From: CAIVVT01 sp963823095
Lineage (GTDB): Bacteria > Acidobacteriota > Terriglobia > Bryobacterales > Bryobacteraceae
Assembly (NCBI GenBank): GCA_963823095.1
Contig: CAWGKI010000008.1
Coordinates: forward strand, 81,992-145,991
Length of the DNA stretch: 64,000 nt
Direction: 5' to 3'
Part shown: piece after piece, positions 17,195 to 27,192 of the stretch
How positions within the stretch are numbered: position 1 is the first letter of the stretch
Layout: every line of letters begins with the position of its first letter
Notes under the pieces: generated by a model
What the model was told of the DNA's origin: nothing
Database searches by the model: none
The model's input: only the letters and a program-made list of their open reading frames with translations
Made by a program: the position numbers and the translations under genes

Positions 17195-17995
17195 TTAAAC
17201 GCCGCTTAGAGGCAAAGAGGACGCATGCTCAGGTTCAGGTACCCAATAGGGCGGCCGGCCGTAGTGAAAGTAGAGTTTATTCTCGTACTCTCTAGTAATG
17301 GGAATGGACTCCACGTACTCGGGAGCGTTCTGGATCGCGTCCCGGGAGAGGGCGACATGGGCTTTAGAGTCGGTCCAACTCATCCGCTCAATCCAGGCTG
17401 GTGAGACCAGTACCTTCTTGCCCGGCCACCAGTTCCGCGTTGCCACTTCGATGTAGCGGATAGCCCAGGTTTCATCATCCATGACGAACCCGTCCACATG
17501 GCCGATTTCACCATCAATCGCTTCCATGTGGTAGCCAGTGACAACCTCAGCGCTCCTCAGATGAGAATCCGTCGATTCTCTCCGGACCCTGTCCGACAAC
17601 GCTTCCGTGGGGGCAGCCTTTGGAATAGCCAAGCCGGCCGGGTAATATGCCGGACCCCAAAGATACGGGCCACCCCAATAATAGGGATACCCCATGGACC
17701 CAAGGTATTCGGCCTCGTGCTGCCGGGACACGGTTTGACGCGTGTTGATGTCCGGGCTGTTCTCAACCTGCTTTTTCGTCAGCGACACATTCAATCGCTT
17801 AGCTTGCCAGTCCGTATGTACAACGGAGAATGGCGAGATCAGCACCCGTCGGGAGCCGAGCCAGTCGCCGGTTTCCACTATCACGTAGCGGATAGCCCAG
17901 GTTTCATCGTCGAAATAGAACTGATCTACAGTTCCAAGCTCCCCGTCCTTCGCTTGGACGACAAGCCCTTTCAAATTGCTAGTGTTAGTTAACAT
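17195..17995 (-). CDS. Double PRC-barrel domain protein (paralogue 1)
   Basis: A 266-residue soluble protein with two PRC-barrel modules at about residues 5-75 and 150-225. Each carries GE(L/I)G-VD-F-DDETWAIRY, then a W(L/P)G-(R/K)-VL(I/V)SP strand. PRC barrels occur in RNA processing, photosynthetic and membrane-stress proteins; the role of this two-module type is unknown. A strong GGAGG site precedes the ATG. Close relatives lie at 29680 and 33717. A Pro/Tyr-rich linker (MGYPYYWGGPYLWGP) separates the modules. Confidence 0.8.
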   Translation of the reverse strand: MLTNTSNLKGLVVQAKDGELGTVDQFYFDDETWAIRYVIVETGDWLGSRRVLISPFSVVHTDWQAKRLNVSLTKKQVENSPDINTRQTVSRQHEAEYLGSMGYPYYWGGPYLWGPAYYPAGLAIPKAAPTEALSDRVRRESTDSHLRSAEVVTGYHMEAIDGEIGHVDGFVMDDETWAIRYIEVATRNWWPGKKVLVSPAWIERMSWTDSKAHVALSRDAIQNAPEYVESIPITREYENKLYFHYGRPPYWVPEPEHASSLPLSGV

Positions 17996-18061
17996 TGTAA
18001 TTGCCCTCCAAAAACTGTGCCTTTTGCGTTATCTGAATCAACAGCGACTGAACCATAAGCA

Positions 18062-18601
18062 CTACTTGAGAGCGGTTCCTACCACTTCGGCAGAGTGCAG
18101 TGTCACGTTGACAGGTTCTGTGCCATCGAGAGTCGCCTTCGCCTTCGCAACCTCCGAAGACGTGCCGTGCACCATCAACAAGAATTGGTCAGTTTGGAGT
18201 GCCAATTCGTACTGAAGCACACTATCTTTCGGAATCCCCATCCCATACAACCCAGCACCGATGGCGCTCAAACCACCAAATACCGCAGCGCCTTCCAGTG
18301 CGCCTACGATCCACGCAACCAGTGGGCCCGCTACGAGCACTGGACCGAGGCCTGGAATCGCGAAGAAGGCCGACCCGAACAGCATGCCCCAGAAGCCTCC
18401 CCAAAATGCTCCGGTCTTGCCCCAATACTTCATGCGGTCGCCAGTGTTGTAATAGCCAACGACGTGTTCATCGGTGTGCGAGTCCTTGCCGACAATGGAC
18501 AACGAGCGCATGTCGATTCCCGCGCGCTGAAGCTCCTTTACCGCTTCCTCTGCTCCGGTATGCGTGGCATAAACTGCTACCACCGCGTTCAATTCGGACA
18601 T
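18062..18601 (-). CDS. General-stress-type membrane protein (DUF1269/YflT-like)
   Basis: A 179-residue protein with an N-terminal segment resembling stress proteins (VVAVYATHTGAEEAVKELQRAGID), a Gly-rich hydrophobic middle likely forming membrane hairpins (FWGGFWGMLFGSAFFAIPGLGPVLVAGPL) and a small C-terminal alpha/beta part. The layout fits DUF1269-like stress proteins that may regulate ion or sugar pathways in the membrane; the assignment is by pattern only. AGGAG precedes the ATG. It follows the PRC-barrel gene's promoter region on the same strand. Confidence 0.65.
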   Translation of the reverse strand: MSELNAVVAVYATHTGAEEAVKELQRAGIDMRSLSIVGKDSHTDEHVVGYYNTGDRMKYWGKTGAFWGGFWGMLFGSAFFAIPGLGPVLVAGPLVAWIVGALEGAAVFGGLSAIGAGLYGMGIPKDSVLQYELALQTDQFLLMVHGTSSEVAKAKATLDGTEPVNVTLHSAEVVGTALK

Positions 18602-19306
18602 TTCATAGCTCCTTTTCGCTTGCGTTCACTTTGTGAACCTGGCAGCGACTGTCCCTGCGCGGTCGCTGAACAGAAGCACATTCGTCTTGGAGTGCACGCA
18701 CGTTGCCAAGCTGCGCTTGCGAGGAGAGTCATTTGGCCCAACCGGTGAATGATCGAGGCAACGTCGCTCCATCCAGCTCACGCTCCTAGATTTGGTGACC
18801 GCACATCTCCGGGGTATAGCGCCCTGCAGGACGCAACTGCCGACCACCACAGGACATATGACGCGGTATGGTCAACCTGAATACTGAGAGCTCCGCGTTG
18901 TACTCCATGCCGCGAAGATGAGCACCAGCAGTCTTCGTTCGCTGAAGGGCCGGGGATTGCTGCCCGCCCCAAATCCGGCTGGACAACGCGAGGCAAGTTC
19001 TGCACTTGCCAGGGCAATACCTGCATTTCTGCAACCACCTCACGCTTCTGGCAACCACAATGGTTCTGGGGAGTTGCCGAAGTCTTCCACAATCCTTCAT
19101 TGCCTGCGCTTGTGGCACTGCCCTAGACCGAGGGTCCGGAGATGGTACCCACCGTGCTAACAAAAGGGCCGCGGTCGACAGCCGTGGCGCGCCCGGCCTC
19201 CGACTATACGGCGCGCGTGATACCGCGTTATGGCGAGGTTGCAATTTCTCTGGAGGCCGGGCGAATCCCGCGGCAACGCCGATTTGATTTCGAGTGGACG
19301 ACCACC
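18602..19306. other. 705-bp stretch without a convincing gene
   Basis: It lies between the divergent stress protein gene and gnd. Several open frames exist on both strands, but they are Arg/Ser/Pro-rich, lack ribosome sites and match no family I know. It probably holds promoters for both flanking genes, and perhaps remnants of a lost gene. Confidence 0.5.
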
Positions 19307-20731
19307 ATGAAAACTAAATGCGCTGAAATCGGCATGATCGGCTTGGGCGTGATGGGGCGCAATCTGTTGCTGAACATGGCTGACCACGGCTTCCCGGTGG
19401 CGGGCTATGACAAGGATCCCAGCAAGGTCGCAGCGCTCCAGACGGAATCGGCGGCGACGAGCACGCAAGGCTTTGCGAACATCGGAGAGTTCATCGGAGC
19501 GCTGCGCCGACCGCGCGCTGTCATGATGCTGGTGCCCGCCGGCCCGCCCGTCGATTCTGTGATCGCCGATCTGTTACCACACCTCGAAAAGGGCGACCTC
19601 ATCATCGACGCAGGCAATTCCTATTTCAAGGACACAAACCTGCGTGCCCGCAACCTGACCGGGAGAGGAGTGCAATTCCTCGGCGTGGGCATATCTGGCG
19701 GCGAGGAGGGAGCGCGCCATGGTCCGAGCATCATGCCTGGGGGACCGAAAGAGGCGTATGAGCGAGTTCGCCTGCTGCTCGAAGCCGTCGCTGCCAAGGC
19801 CAACGGAGATCCGTGCGTAGTTTACCTCGGACCCGGATCGGCAGGGCATTTCGTCAAGATGGTCCACAACGGCATCGAGTACGCGGTGATGCAACTCGTG
19901 GCCGAGACATACGACCTGATGAAACGCGGCCTTGGCTTGACAGATGACGGGCTAGGCGACGTGTACGACGCGTGGAATCAAGGGGAACTCAACGCCTACC
20001 TGATCGAGATCACCAGTCGCATCTTTAGCAAGGTCGACGAAACCACTGGCAACCGTTTGATCGATGAAATCCTGGATGTAGCCAAACAGAAAGGCACTGG
20101 CATGTGGACTTCGCAAAGTGCCATGGAACTGCAGGTGCCCATCCCCACAATCGATCTCGCGGTAGCGATGCGGGATTTGTCCGTGTTTGAAAAGCAGCGC
20201 GAGACGGCCGGCGAGATCTTCAGGCGGCCCGTCCCGCCGTTCGAAGGCGACCGCAAGGCCTTCCTCGATCAGCTAGGTCACGCTCTCCATGCTGCGATGA
20301 TCATCGTCTACGCGCAGGGCATGACAGTCCTGGCAGCAGCGTCGGACAAGTATGAGTATCACCTCGATCTCGAGGCCGTGGCCCGAATCTGGCGGGGAGG
20401 CTGCATCATCCGCGCGGCGCTGCTGGAGGATATCCGGATGGCCTATCGCAATCAGCCCGGACTGCCGAATCTGCTTCTCGCGCCAGAGTTATCGAGAAAG
20501 GTAATGGCCAACGAGCAAGATCTGCGCCGCGTTGCGTGCGCGGCAATCGAGATGGGTCGCCCCACACCATGCTTTATGACGGCGTTGGCTTATTTTGACG
20601 GCTATCGCAGTGCTTGGCTGCCGGCCAACTTGATCCAGGCTCAGCGCGACTTCTTCGGCGCCCACAGCTACGAGCGTACCGACTGCAAAGGCACATTCCA
20701 CACCGACTGGGCGAAGGGGAGAGAGCAATGA
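19307..20731 (+). CDS. gnd: 6-phosphogluconate dehydrogenase (decarboxylating)
   Basis: A 474-residue enzyme oxidising 6-phosphogluconate to ribulose 5-phosphate, CO2 and NADPH. The Rossmann motif GLGVMGRNL is at residues 9-17, the catalytic region is GVGISGGEEGARHGPSIMPGG, and KMVHNGIEYAVMQ carries the active-site lysine. The ATG at 19307 gives the family N-terminus; the open frame runs 165 bases further upstream without support. Its stop overlaps zwf by ATGA. Confidence 0.95.
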   Translation: MKTKCAEIGMIGLGVMGRNLLLNMADHGFPVAGYDKDPSKVAALQTESAATSTQGFANIGEFIGALRRPRAVMMLVPAGPPVDSVIADLLPHLEKGDLIIDAGNSYFKDTNLRARNLTGRGVQFLGVGISGGEEGARHGPSIMPGGPKEAYERVRLLLEAVAAKANGDPCVVYLGPGSAGHFVKMVHNGIEYAVMQLVAETYDLMKRGLGLTDDGLGDVYDAWNQGELNAYLIEITSRIFSKVDETTGNRLIDEILDVAKQKGTGMWTSQSAMELQVPIPTIDLAVAMRDLSVFEKQRETAGEIFRRPVPPFEGDRKAFLDQLGHALHAAMIIVYAQGMTVLAAASDKYEYHLDLEAVARIWRGGCIIRAALLEDIRMAYRNQPGLPNLLLAPELSRKVMANEQDLRRVACAAIEMGRPTPCFMTALAYFDGYRSAWLPANLIQAQRDFFGAHSYERTDCKGTFHTDWAKGREQ

Positions 20732-22260
20732 AAACGAACGCTGAACTCGAACCAAATATCTTCGTGATCTTCGGCGGAGCGGGCGATCTTACATGGAGAA
20801 AGTTGATGCCGGCACTGTTCGACCTCTCCCAGAGCCACAGCATTCCGGTTCACTTCGCGCTCATCGCAGTGGACCGCGTCGAGATCGGCGAGGATGCTCT
20901 GCGCAAACGTCTGCATGAGGGTGTCAAGAAGTTTGCCAGGCACGGGAAGGTCTCAGTCAAGGAATGGAACGAGTTCTCCAGTCATATCAGCTACCTGCGG
21001 GGCGACTTCAAAGGCAACGGAACCTACAAGGAACTCAGCGATCTGTGCGAGAAGACAGAGAAGGAATGGGGCTCCAAAGCGCAACGGATTTTCTACATGG
21101 CTACGCCACCTTCACTCTTTCCCGTAATCCCCTGCTTTCTCGATCATGCCGGCCTTTCCACGGACAGGGAGCGGACGCGAATCGTTATCGAGAAACCTAT
21201 CGGGTATGACCTGGAGTCAGCACGGGCCCTCAACCTCGTACTCGCCGGCGGCTTTCAGGAATCTCAAATCTTTCGCATCGATCATTACCTGGGCAAAGAA
21301 ACGGTGCAGAACATCCTGGCATTCCGTTTCGCCAACCCGTTGTTCGAACCCATCTGGAATCGCCGTTATGTGGACTACGTGACCATCACTGTTGCTGAAG
21401 AAGTCGGCGTGGAACATCGCGGCGGATATTACGACGGGGCCGGTGCACTGCGCGACATGGTTCAGAATCACCTGCTGCAATTGCTCTGTCTGGTCGCCAT
21501 GGAACCGATGGTCTCCTTTGAAGCAAACGAGATTCGCAACAAGAAAGTGGATGTGCTGCACGCCGTCCGGCCCATTCCGATTGACGCCGTACATCACTCG
21601 ACGGTTCGCGGACAGTATGGCAACGGTTGGATCGGCGGTGAGAAAGTGCGCGCTTATCGTGAAGAAGACGGGGTACCACCTGATTCATGTACCGAGACGT
21701 TTGCGGCGCTTAGGCTATTCGTTGACAATTGGCGCTGGCAGGATGTGCCATTTTACCTTCGCACCGGCAAACGCCTCCCCTGCCAGGCTTCGGAAGTCGC
21801 CATCCAGTTCCGCCCGGTTCCGCACCAATCGTTTCCCATCGAGGCGACGCTCGATTGGCAACCATCACGCCTGATCATGTCGATCCAGCCAGAGGAAGGC
21901 ATCGTGCTGCGTTTTCAAGCAAAACATCCTGGCCCGAATATGGTTTTGCAGCCCGTGGACATGCGGTTTAGCTATCGCGAAAGCTTCGCCACGCCATCGC
22001 CGGAAGCCTATGTGACGTTGCTTTCGGACGTGATTAACAACGACGCGACACTATTCATGCGCGCCGACCAGGTGGAAGCGGCTTGGCGGTTGTTGATGCC
22101 CGTGCTCGACGCATGGAAAGCCAGCCCTCCAAATGACTTCCCGAATTACGCCGGCGGCACTTGGGGGCCAGACGCCACGCAGGGTTTACTGGTTCAACAG
22201 GGGCACAGTTGGCCAGCCCCCGTTGAATTGACCCGAAGCACCAAGGTGGACGCTTCATGA
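20728..22260 (+). CDS. zwf: Glucose-6-phosphate 1-dehydrogenase
   Basis: A 510-residue enzyme oxidising Glc6P to 6-phosphogluconolactone. The cofactor motif reads GGAGDLTWRKL (more often GASGDL), and the active site is RIDHYLGKETVQN. Length is normal. It overlaps gnd by 4 bases. No lactonase gene is adjacent. Together with gnd, tal and xfp this gives an oxidative pentose phosphate/phosphoketolase branch. Confidence 0.95.
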   Translation: MKTNAELEPNIFVIFGGAGDLTWRKLMPALFDLSQSHSIPVHFALIAVDRVEIGEDALRKRLHEGVKKFARHGKVSVKEWNEFSSHISYLRGDFKGNGTYKELSDLCEKTEKEWGSKAQRIFYMATPPSLFPVIPCFLDHAGLSTDRERTRIVIEKPIGYDLESARALNLVLAGGFQESQIFRIDHYLGKETVQNILAFRFANPLFEPIWNRRYVDYVTITVAEEVGVEHRGGYYDGAGALRDMVQNHLLQLLCLVAMEPMVSFEANEIRNKKVDVLHAVRPIPIDAVHHSTVRGQYGNGWIGGEKVRAYREEDGVPPDSCTETFAALRLFVDNWRWQDVPFYLRTGKRLPCQASEVAIQFRPVPHQSFPIEATLDWQPSRLIMSIQPEEGIVLRFQAKHPGPNMVLQPVDMRFSYRESFATPSPEAYVTLLSDVINNDATLFMRADQVEAAWRLLMPVLDAWKASPPNDFPNYAGGTWGPDATQGLLVQQGHSWPAPVELTRSTKVDAS

Positions 22261-22368
22261 ACTGGCGCGATCGAGCACAGCAATGTAGTTCGCCTGAGGG
22301 GGGCAGCGGCGCGAGCGGAGTGCCTGCCAGCCGCACTCTAGCGCCGCTCGAGTCTGCCAGTCGTCGGA

Positions 22369-22887
22369 TCAACTGTGGGCGGCTGGCCTGACGCACTCCT
22401 CAGCAAGATGAAGCTCTTTCGACAGAATCGGGATCATCTTGTTGGCATAGGCCTTAACCTCGGCGTCCTTTCCGTGAGCCGCTTCTTGTTTGAATGCGGC
22501 GATAGCCATCCGATTGGCCGCGACCTCGTCTCTGGCGAACTGGTAGTCAAACGAAGCGCCCTTCAACCGGCTCAGTTGCTTAACGATTGGGTCTTTGGCG
22601 GTGTCAATCCCCTTTGGAATTGAGGCCCCGGTCTTGGCGGCGAGTTCGGTGAGGTGCTCGTAGGATTCGGTGTGTTCTTGGACCAACGTTTTCGCCAAGC
22701 GTTTTACATCCGCCCGCCACGCCTTGGCTCCGGCCATCTGGCCTTCGTGAGCTTCGGTCATGTCCGTCTTCGCGGCCAGGATCAGGAATTGCTTGTCGGG
22801 ATTGTTCGACGACGCAGCGTAGGCGATACTCGCCGAGGCGAGCAGGGCGAGACAACAAACAACTGAGTGGATTGCTTTTATCTGCAT
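22369..22887 (-). CDS. Exported DUF4142 protein
   Basis: A 172-residue protein with a signal peptide (cleavage near AYA-AS) and a helical ferritin-like DUF4142 domain: DKQFLILAAKTDMTEAHEGQMA, then AKTLVQEHTESYEHLTELAAKTG. Members are periplasmic and poorly understood, often in stress regions. The start is at an ATG after AAGGAGA; frames extending upstream lack signals. Confidence 0.82.
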   Translation of the reverse strand: MQIKAIHSVVCCLALLASASIAYAASSNNPDKQFLILAAKTDMTEAHEGQMAGAKAWRADVKRLAKTLVQEHTESYEHLTELAAKTGASIPKGIDTAKDPIVKQLSRLKGASFDYQFARDEVAANRMAIAAFKQEAAHGKDAEVKAYANKMIPILSKELHLAEECVRPAAHS

Positions 22888-23243
22888 GCTTAGGTTCTCC
22901 TTTTCTTGAATGGTGTTCATGTGGATGTGATCGAACCTCAAAGCGCTGCTCCGTTTCCGTTTCGTCACATCCGCTCTCATAAAGGCTGGTCCCCCGCCCC
23001 CGGGCGCGGCGCGCCCCAGAGTATGTGCGCCGCGCCAACATTCGATCCGACCTGCGGGAGCAGCTTCGGCCCAACTCGGAAGAGACCACGAAAACGCCAA
23101 CGCGGTCATGTGAGTCAAGGCCTGAACGGATCGCAAAGTAGCTTAAAACCCGCCAGAGCCGAGGCGCAACGCCGGTGGGAAGAGAGCACCACGGTCGGCC
23201 AGTGGCCCGCCATACGTTGTGCTCTGTGGGAACCATCAGGTCA
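22888..23243. other. Intergenic region, no gene seen
   Basis: This is 356 bp upstream of the DUF4142 gene and downstream of the Pal gene. It contains a GC-rich palindromic stretch (around GGGCGCGGCGCGCCC near 23003-23020) that may act as a hairpin. No open frame with coding character is present. Confidence 0.45.
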
Positions 23244-23837
23244 TCAATGAGCCTGCGCCAGCGCGACGATGTGGACGCGGCGATTACGCTGCCAGCAGGC
23301 CTCGTCGTGGTCCTCGCAGACTGGTTTTTCTTTACCGTAGCTCTTCACGTTGAGCTGACCCGAAGGGATGCCGACCTGGACCAGATAGTCCTTAGCCGCC
23401 ACGGCACGACGATCCCCGAGCCCGATGTTGTATTCGGCGGAGCCTCGCTCGTCGCAGTGCCCTTCGATGGTCAGTCTGTAATCGGGGTAATCCTTCAGGA
23501 TGTCCCGTAGTTCCGTCGAATCGGCCTGGAGGGCCTTCAGAGCGTCCGAACGGATCGAGGCCTTGTTGTAGTCGAAATAGGCGTCTTCGATCTTGGCCAG
23601 AAGTTCGTCTATCCGCGCTTTCGTTACGGCGTTCGGCATGCGCGGCGTTGTCACCTCTGAATGTTGCACGGCGGCGGTGTGCACGGGCGCTGGAGTCGGC
23701 TTGTTGACCGGCGCGGGTGCGGCGGCCGGTTGCGGTGGAGGAGGCGGCGCAGCCGAGAGTTGCTTCTTGGCACAACCCGCGGTCATCATGGCGAGGGCGC
23801 CAACCACGATCAAGGCTCGTGTGTGTGCGAGGTTCAT
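23244..23837 (-). CDS. pal: Peptidoglycan-associated lipoprotein (Pal/OmpA-like)
   Basis: A 197-residue outer-membrane lipoprotein. The lipobox is MTAGC, followed by a Pro/Ala-rich linker and a C-terminal OmpA-like peptidoglycan-binding domain with AYFDYNKASIR, IEGHCDERGSAEYNIGLGDRRA and the final NRRVHIVAL. No tol genes are near, so it may be an extra Pal homologue rather than the Tol-Pal component. Confidence 0.88.
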   Translation of the reverse strand: MNLAHTRALIVVGALAMMTAGCAKKQLSAAPPPPPQPAAAPAPVNKPTPAPVHTAAVQHSEVTTPRMPNAVTKARIDELLAKIEDAYFDYNKASIRSDALKALQADSTELRDILKDYPDYRLTIEGHCDERGSAEYNIGLGDRRAVAAKDYLVQVGIPSGQLNVKSYGKEKPVCEDHDEACWQRNRRVHIVALAQAH

Positions 23838-23959
23838 ATCGATCCTTTCCCTACCGACGATTGAACATCTTCCCCGCCGTTCGTGAAATCCTGTCCGGAC
23901 AGTATTTTGAGGAGCACGAGACTGAATTACACTCGTAGCTGAAAGAGGCCGCGCTCAGC

Positions 23960-25349
23960 TTGCTGACCCACTCTGGCAGTCCGGTGATCGGTTCGAGCGG
24001 GAAGCGCCGCCGGCCCTCATGGGTGATTCTGTCTCTTGGCTTTGGAGGGCTGTTGGTCTGCATCCTGGCCGCCGCCCTCATCACGCTCGTCTCTTTTCAG
24101 CGGGTGCGTGGCAGCGAGGCGCAATTGCGGAGGGCGTTTCTGGAACGGCTGGGCGCTCTCGATCAGCTTCGAGCACACATTTACCTGTCGGGCACCTATG
24201 TGCGGGACTTCCTGCTCTCGCCCGATCCCGACGCGGAACACGCCCAGGCTGATCACCTGGCCATTCTCGAACGCGAGACGCGCAGTGCGCTGGACGCGTA
24301 CAGCCGAATTCTGGAGCCTGATGAACGCGAACCGTATCGTGAACTGCGCCGCGAGATCGACGACTACTGGCGGGTTCTCGATAGCACGGTCGGTTGGTCA
24401 CCAAGAGAAAGGAACCGCCTGCGGTTCTCGTTCTTCTACAACGAATTGGTTCCTCGGCGCACGGCCATGCTTCAGATCGCGGACCGCATCGCCGCGGTGA
24501 ACGAACGGGGGTTGACGCGTTCTGAGACCCGCTCGGCGGCCTCGGCGGAAAGCCTGCGTCGTTCCCTCATCCTCACCTTCGCGCTGAGCCTCATGGGCGG
24601 ATTGATCCTCGCGTCGCTGACGATCGGGTCGACGCTGCGGCTGGAGCGGGAACTCGACTTGCGCCGGGCCGATCTGCAGGAGCTTTCGACCTTGCTCCTC
24701 CGCGCGCAGGAGAACGAGCGCCGGGCGCTGGCGCGAGAACTTCACGACGATCTGGGGCAGTCCCTGTCGGCGATTCTGATGGAAACCGAAGGCGCCGAGT
24801 GCACGGATCGACCGGCCGAAATCCGCGAGCACCTCGCTTCAATTAGAGAGCTCGCGGAAAAGACGGTCAACCAGGTGCGAGATCTTGCGCTGCTGTTGCG
24901 GCCCTCAATGCTGGACGACCTGGGCCTGGCACCCGCCTTGAACTGGCAGGCGCGCGAAACCGGCAAGCGCACGGGGCTGAACGTCGTTGTGTCCGCGGAT
25001 GAAGCGATCGACAGCTTGCCGGACGAACACCGCACCTGCATCTTCCGTCTGGTTCAGGAGGCGGTAAACAATGCAGCCCGTCACGCCAACGCACGCATCG
25101 TCGAGGTGTCGGTACAGAGAGAGCATGAGAGAGTCAACGTGACCGTACAAGACGACGGGGCCGGGCTTCGATACGCGCTTTGTTCGCGGACTCGGCTTAT
25201 TGGGGATGGAGGAGCGCGTGCGGCGCCTGGGTGGGCACCTCAAGGTCAACTCCGAGCCTGGGCGTGGGACATTCGTCCAGGCGGTTCTGCCGCTGACCGA
25301 ACTGGCCCAAAGGAATGGCAATGAAGCCAATTCGCATCTTGCTGGCTGA
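23960..25349 (+). pseudogene. Sensor histidine kinase (HisKA_3 type) with a frameshift near its end
   Basis: Same layout as the kinase at 2416: membrane helix, helical sensor (TYVRDFLLSP), second helix, H-box with His about residue 262 (ARELHDDLGQ), then HATPase_c. The reading frame breaks in the DDGAG box at 25163-25165, where an extra G turns GF into GL and leads to an unrelated tail ending at 25324. In the other frame the normal ending is intact (TRFVRGLGLLGMEERVRRLG, EPGRGTF), running to 25349 and overlapping the regulator gene. So this is either a one-base sequencing or assembly error, or a recent mutation removing the last ATP-binding box. Confidence 0.88.
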
Positions 25350-25971
25350 CGACCACACTGTGGTTCGTGACGGCCTGAAGGCCATACTGGAGCGCGAACC
25401 CGACATGTCCGTAGTGGCTGAAGCGGGCGATGGCTTGGAAAGCGTCCGGCTGGCCGCGACCGAAGCGCCCGATGTCGTCTTGATGGACCTGGCGATGCCG
25501 AACATGAACGGCATGGAGGCTACACGCCGCATTCTGGCTGCGAACCCGCGGATCGGGGTTGTGATCCTGAGCATGCACAAGGACGAGAGCTACGTCCTGG
25601 GTGCGCTCAAGGCTGGTGCGAAGGGGTACTTGCTGAAGGATTCGATTCGGAGCGAGGTGATCCAGGCAATTCACGCCGTGTCACAAGGGCGCTCGTTCAT
25701 GACCAGCAAGATTGCACGCATCCTCCAGCAGGATTACATCAGCCGGCTTCAAACGCATGGACTGGAGGACAGCTATGACCTGCTCTCGGATCGCGAGCGT
25801 GAGGTACTGCAAATGATCGCCGAAGGGCGCGCCAATAAAGAGATTGCGAACTTGCTTTACATCAGCCCGACCACTGTAGAAACGCATCGCGCCCACATCC
25901 TGCGAAAACTCGACGTCCACAGCGTTCCGGAACTGATTCTCTACGCGGTACGCAAGGGCATCATTTCTTGA
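25321..25971 (+). CDS. NarL/FixJ-type response regulator
   Basis: A 216-residue regulator: receiver domain with acidic LLADDH, phospho-acceptor Asp56 (VLMDLAMP), Lys in KAGAKGYLLKD, then a LuxR HTH (LLSDREREVLQMIAEG, NKEIANLLYIS). AAAGGA lies before the ATG at 25321; a second ATG two codons upstream also exists. It overlaps the end of the kinase reading frame, so the two form an operon. C-terminal RKGIIS is identical to the regulator at 3829, showing recent common origin. Confidence 0.93.
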   Translation: MKPIRILLADDHTVVRDGLKAILEREPDMSVVAEAGDGLESVRLAATEAPDVVLMDLAMPNMNGMEATRRILAANPRIGVVILSMHKDESYVLGALKAGAKGYLLKDSIRSEVIQAIHAVSQGRSFMTSKIARILQQDYISRLQTHGLEDSYDLLSDREREVLQMIAEGRANKEIANLLYISPTTVETHRAHILRKLDVHSVPELILYAVRKGIIS

Positions 25972-25992
25972 TGCCCCTGCAACTTGCGGAAC

Positions 25993-26382
25993 CTACCCGG
26001 TGATGTGGATGGACTTGGCAACATCGCCGCGGCGCTCGGGGATGAACTTGACGGACACGCTCTTGTTCACGTCCTGCGACAATTCATGGAGTCCCATGGA
26101 ATGATCGGCGGATCTAATCACGGTTTTCGCCGTGACAAGCATGTCGTAGAGAACCCCATCCGGAGTCTGAACCACGACGAGTTTGTTACCGGGATCGACC
26201 ATCGTGATCTTCCCGGTGAGTGCCTCCGCCGGCCAGGCGCACCGCGCGGTTCCGACCGTCGTCACTTTGGCGGTCGATGAGTCAGTCGCTTTCGCCGCAG
26301 GCCCATTCGCTGCGGCGAGAGGAATCACCAATATGAGCGCGAACCCGGCAAGGGCCGCGAGCAGCGTTTTGACTCTCATCAT
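25993..26382 (-). CDS. Exported protein of unknown function
   Basis: A 129-residue protein with a signal peptide (LLAALAGFALILVIPLAAA) and a small beta-rich mature part: GKITMVDPGNKLVVVQTPDGVLYDMLVTAKTVI, which resembles an OB/SH3-like strand pattern. Family not recognised. It is convergent with the response regulator upstream and 20 bases from its stop. Confidence 0.7.
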   Translation of the reverse strand: MMRVKTLLAALAGFALILVIPLAAANGPAAKATDSSTAKVTTVGTARCAWPAEALTGKITMVDPGNKLVVVQTPDGVLYDMLVTAKTVIRSADHSMGLHELSQDVNKSVSVKFIPERRGDVAKSIHITG

Positions 26383-26429
26383 GCTGTAACCTCCAGTTCA
26401 AAATGAAGACCGTGAAGCATGCGAAGGGC

Positions 26430-27023
26430 TTACGAGGCACCTCGTGCGCCCAATTCGTGCCCCAGATTCCGATACTCTTGTGAAACACCTGCGAACTTGA
26501 CAGCGTCACCGGCCGAGCGCGTCAGAGTCCGCGATTCGTCATAGAGGTTCTTCGAGTAGCGCCAGAAAATGGGGAACTTCAGTTCCTGGGGAGTGTGGTT
26601 ACACAATTCGATGGCGTCTGTCTCGTTGTCGACCATCAGCGGAGCAGTCGATGCGATTTCGTCGACGACCTTGCGTTGCCACGGCGCCAGTACGCGGCGT
26701 ATGGTTCCGAGACGGCAAAGCTTGGCTTCGATATAGTTGATCTCCTGCTTCATGTCATTCAGCAGAATGGCTTGAGTTTCCCGGCTGATGTTGGGATCCA
26801 TTTCGAAGCTCTGCAATCGATCGGCTTGGTTCATGACCTGGCGGGCATCGGCCTCAACCTCCTGGAAGATCACGTTGGCCTCGCCTTTGAAATCCCAGGT
26901 GTAGGATGCGGCAGTCGGCTTTCCGACTGCGCAAGCGTGTGTGGCCGGGGCCGAAGTGGGCACAGAAGCCATGGCAAGCGCAGCGGAGAGAAGACCGCTT
27001 AGGAATATAGTGGAAATTCTCAT
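26430..27023 (-). CDS. Exported helical protein of unknown function
   Basis: A 197-residue protein with a signal peptide (cleavage near THA-CA). The mature part is helical: NVIFQEVEADARQVMNQADRLQSF, then a second helix pair with INYIEAKLCRLGTIRRVLAPWQRKVVDE. Two Cys residues (about 109 and 141) may pair. No known family. It probably forms an operon with the next exported protein downstream. Confidence 0.68.
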   Translation of the reverse strand: MRISTIFLSGLLSAALAMASVPTSAPATHACAVGKPTAASYTWDFKGEANVIFQEVEADARQVMNQADRLQSFEMDPNISRETQAILLNDMKQEINYIEAKLCRLGTIRRVLAPWQRKVVDEIASTAPLMVDNETDAIELCNHTPQELKFPIFWRYSKNLYDESRTLTRSAGDAVKFAGVSQEYRNLGHELGARGAS

Positions 27024-27192
27024 GGTCAGCTCCTTCTACTCCTCCTGCCTTCATTGACGCAGCCACTCCGGATGCGGGGCATCCTGTCGAGGCAGTATTT
27101 TGCAATCAAGAATGCGCCCCAAGCACCGTTTTCTGCCGCACAATGTAGCCGTCTGGGGTGGATATGCGTCCACCCAGATGAAAGGAGACGTT

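Noticed and set aside
18778..19244. Overlapping minus-strand frames of 100-150 residues upstream of gnd
   Set aside because: Composition is Arg/Ser/Cys-rich, no ribosome site and no recognisable domain.
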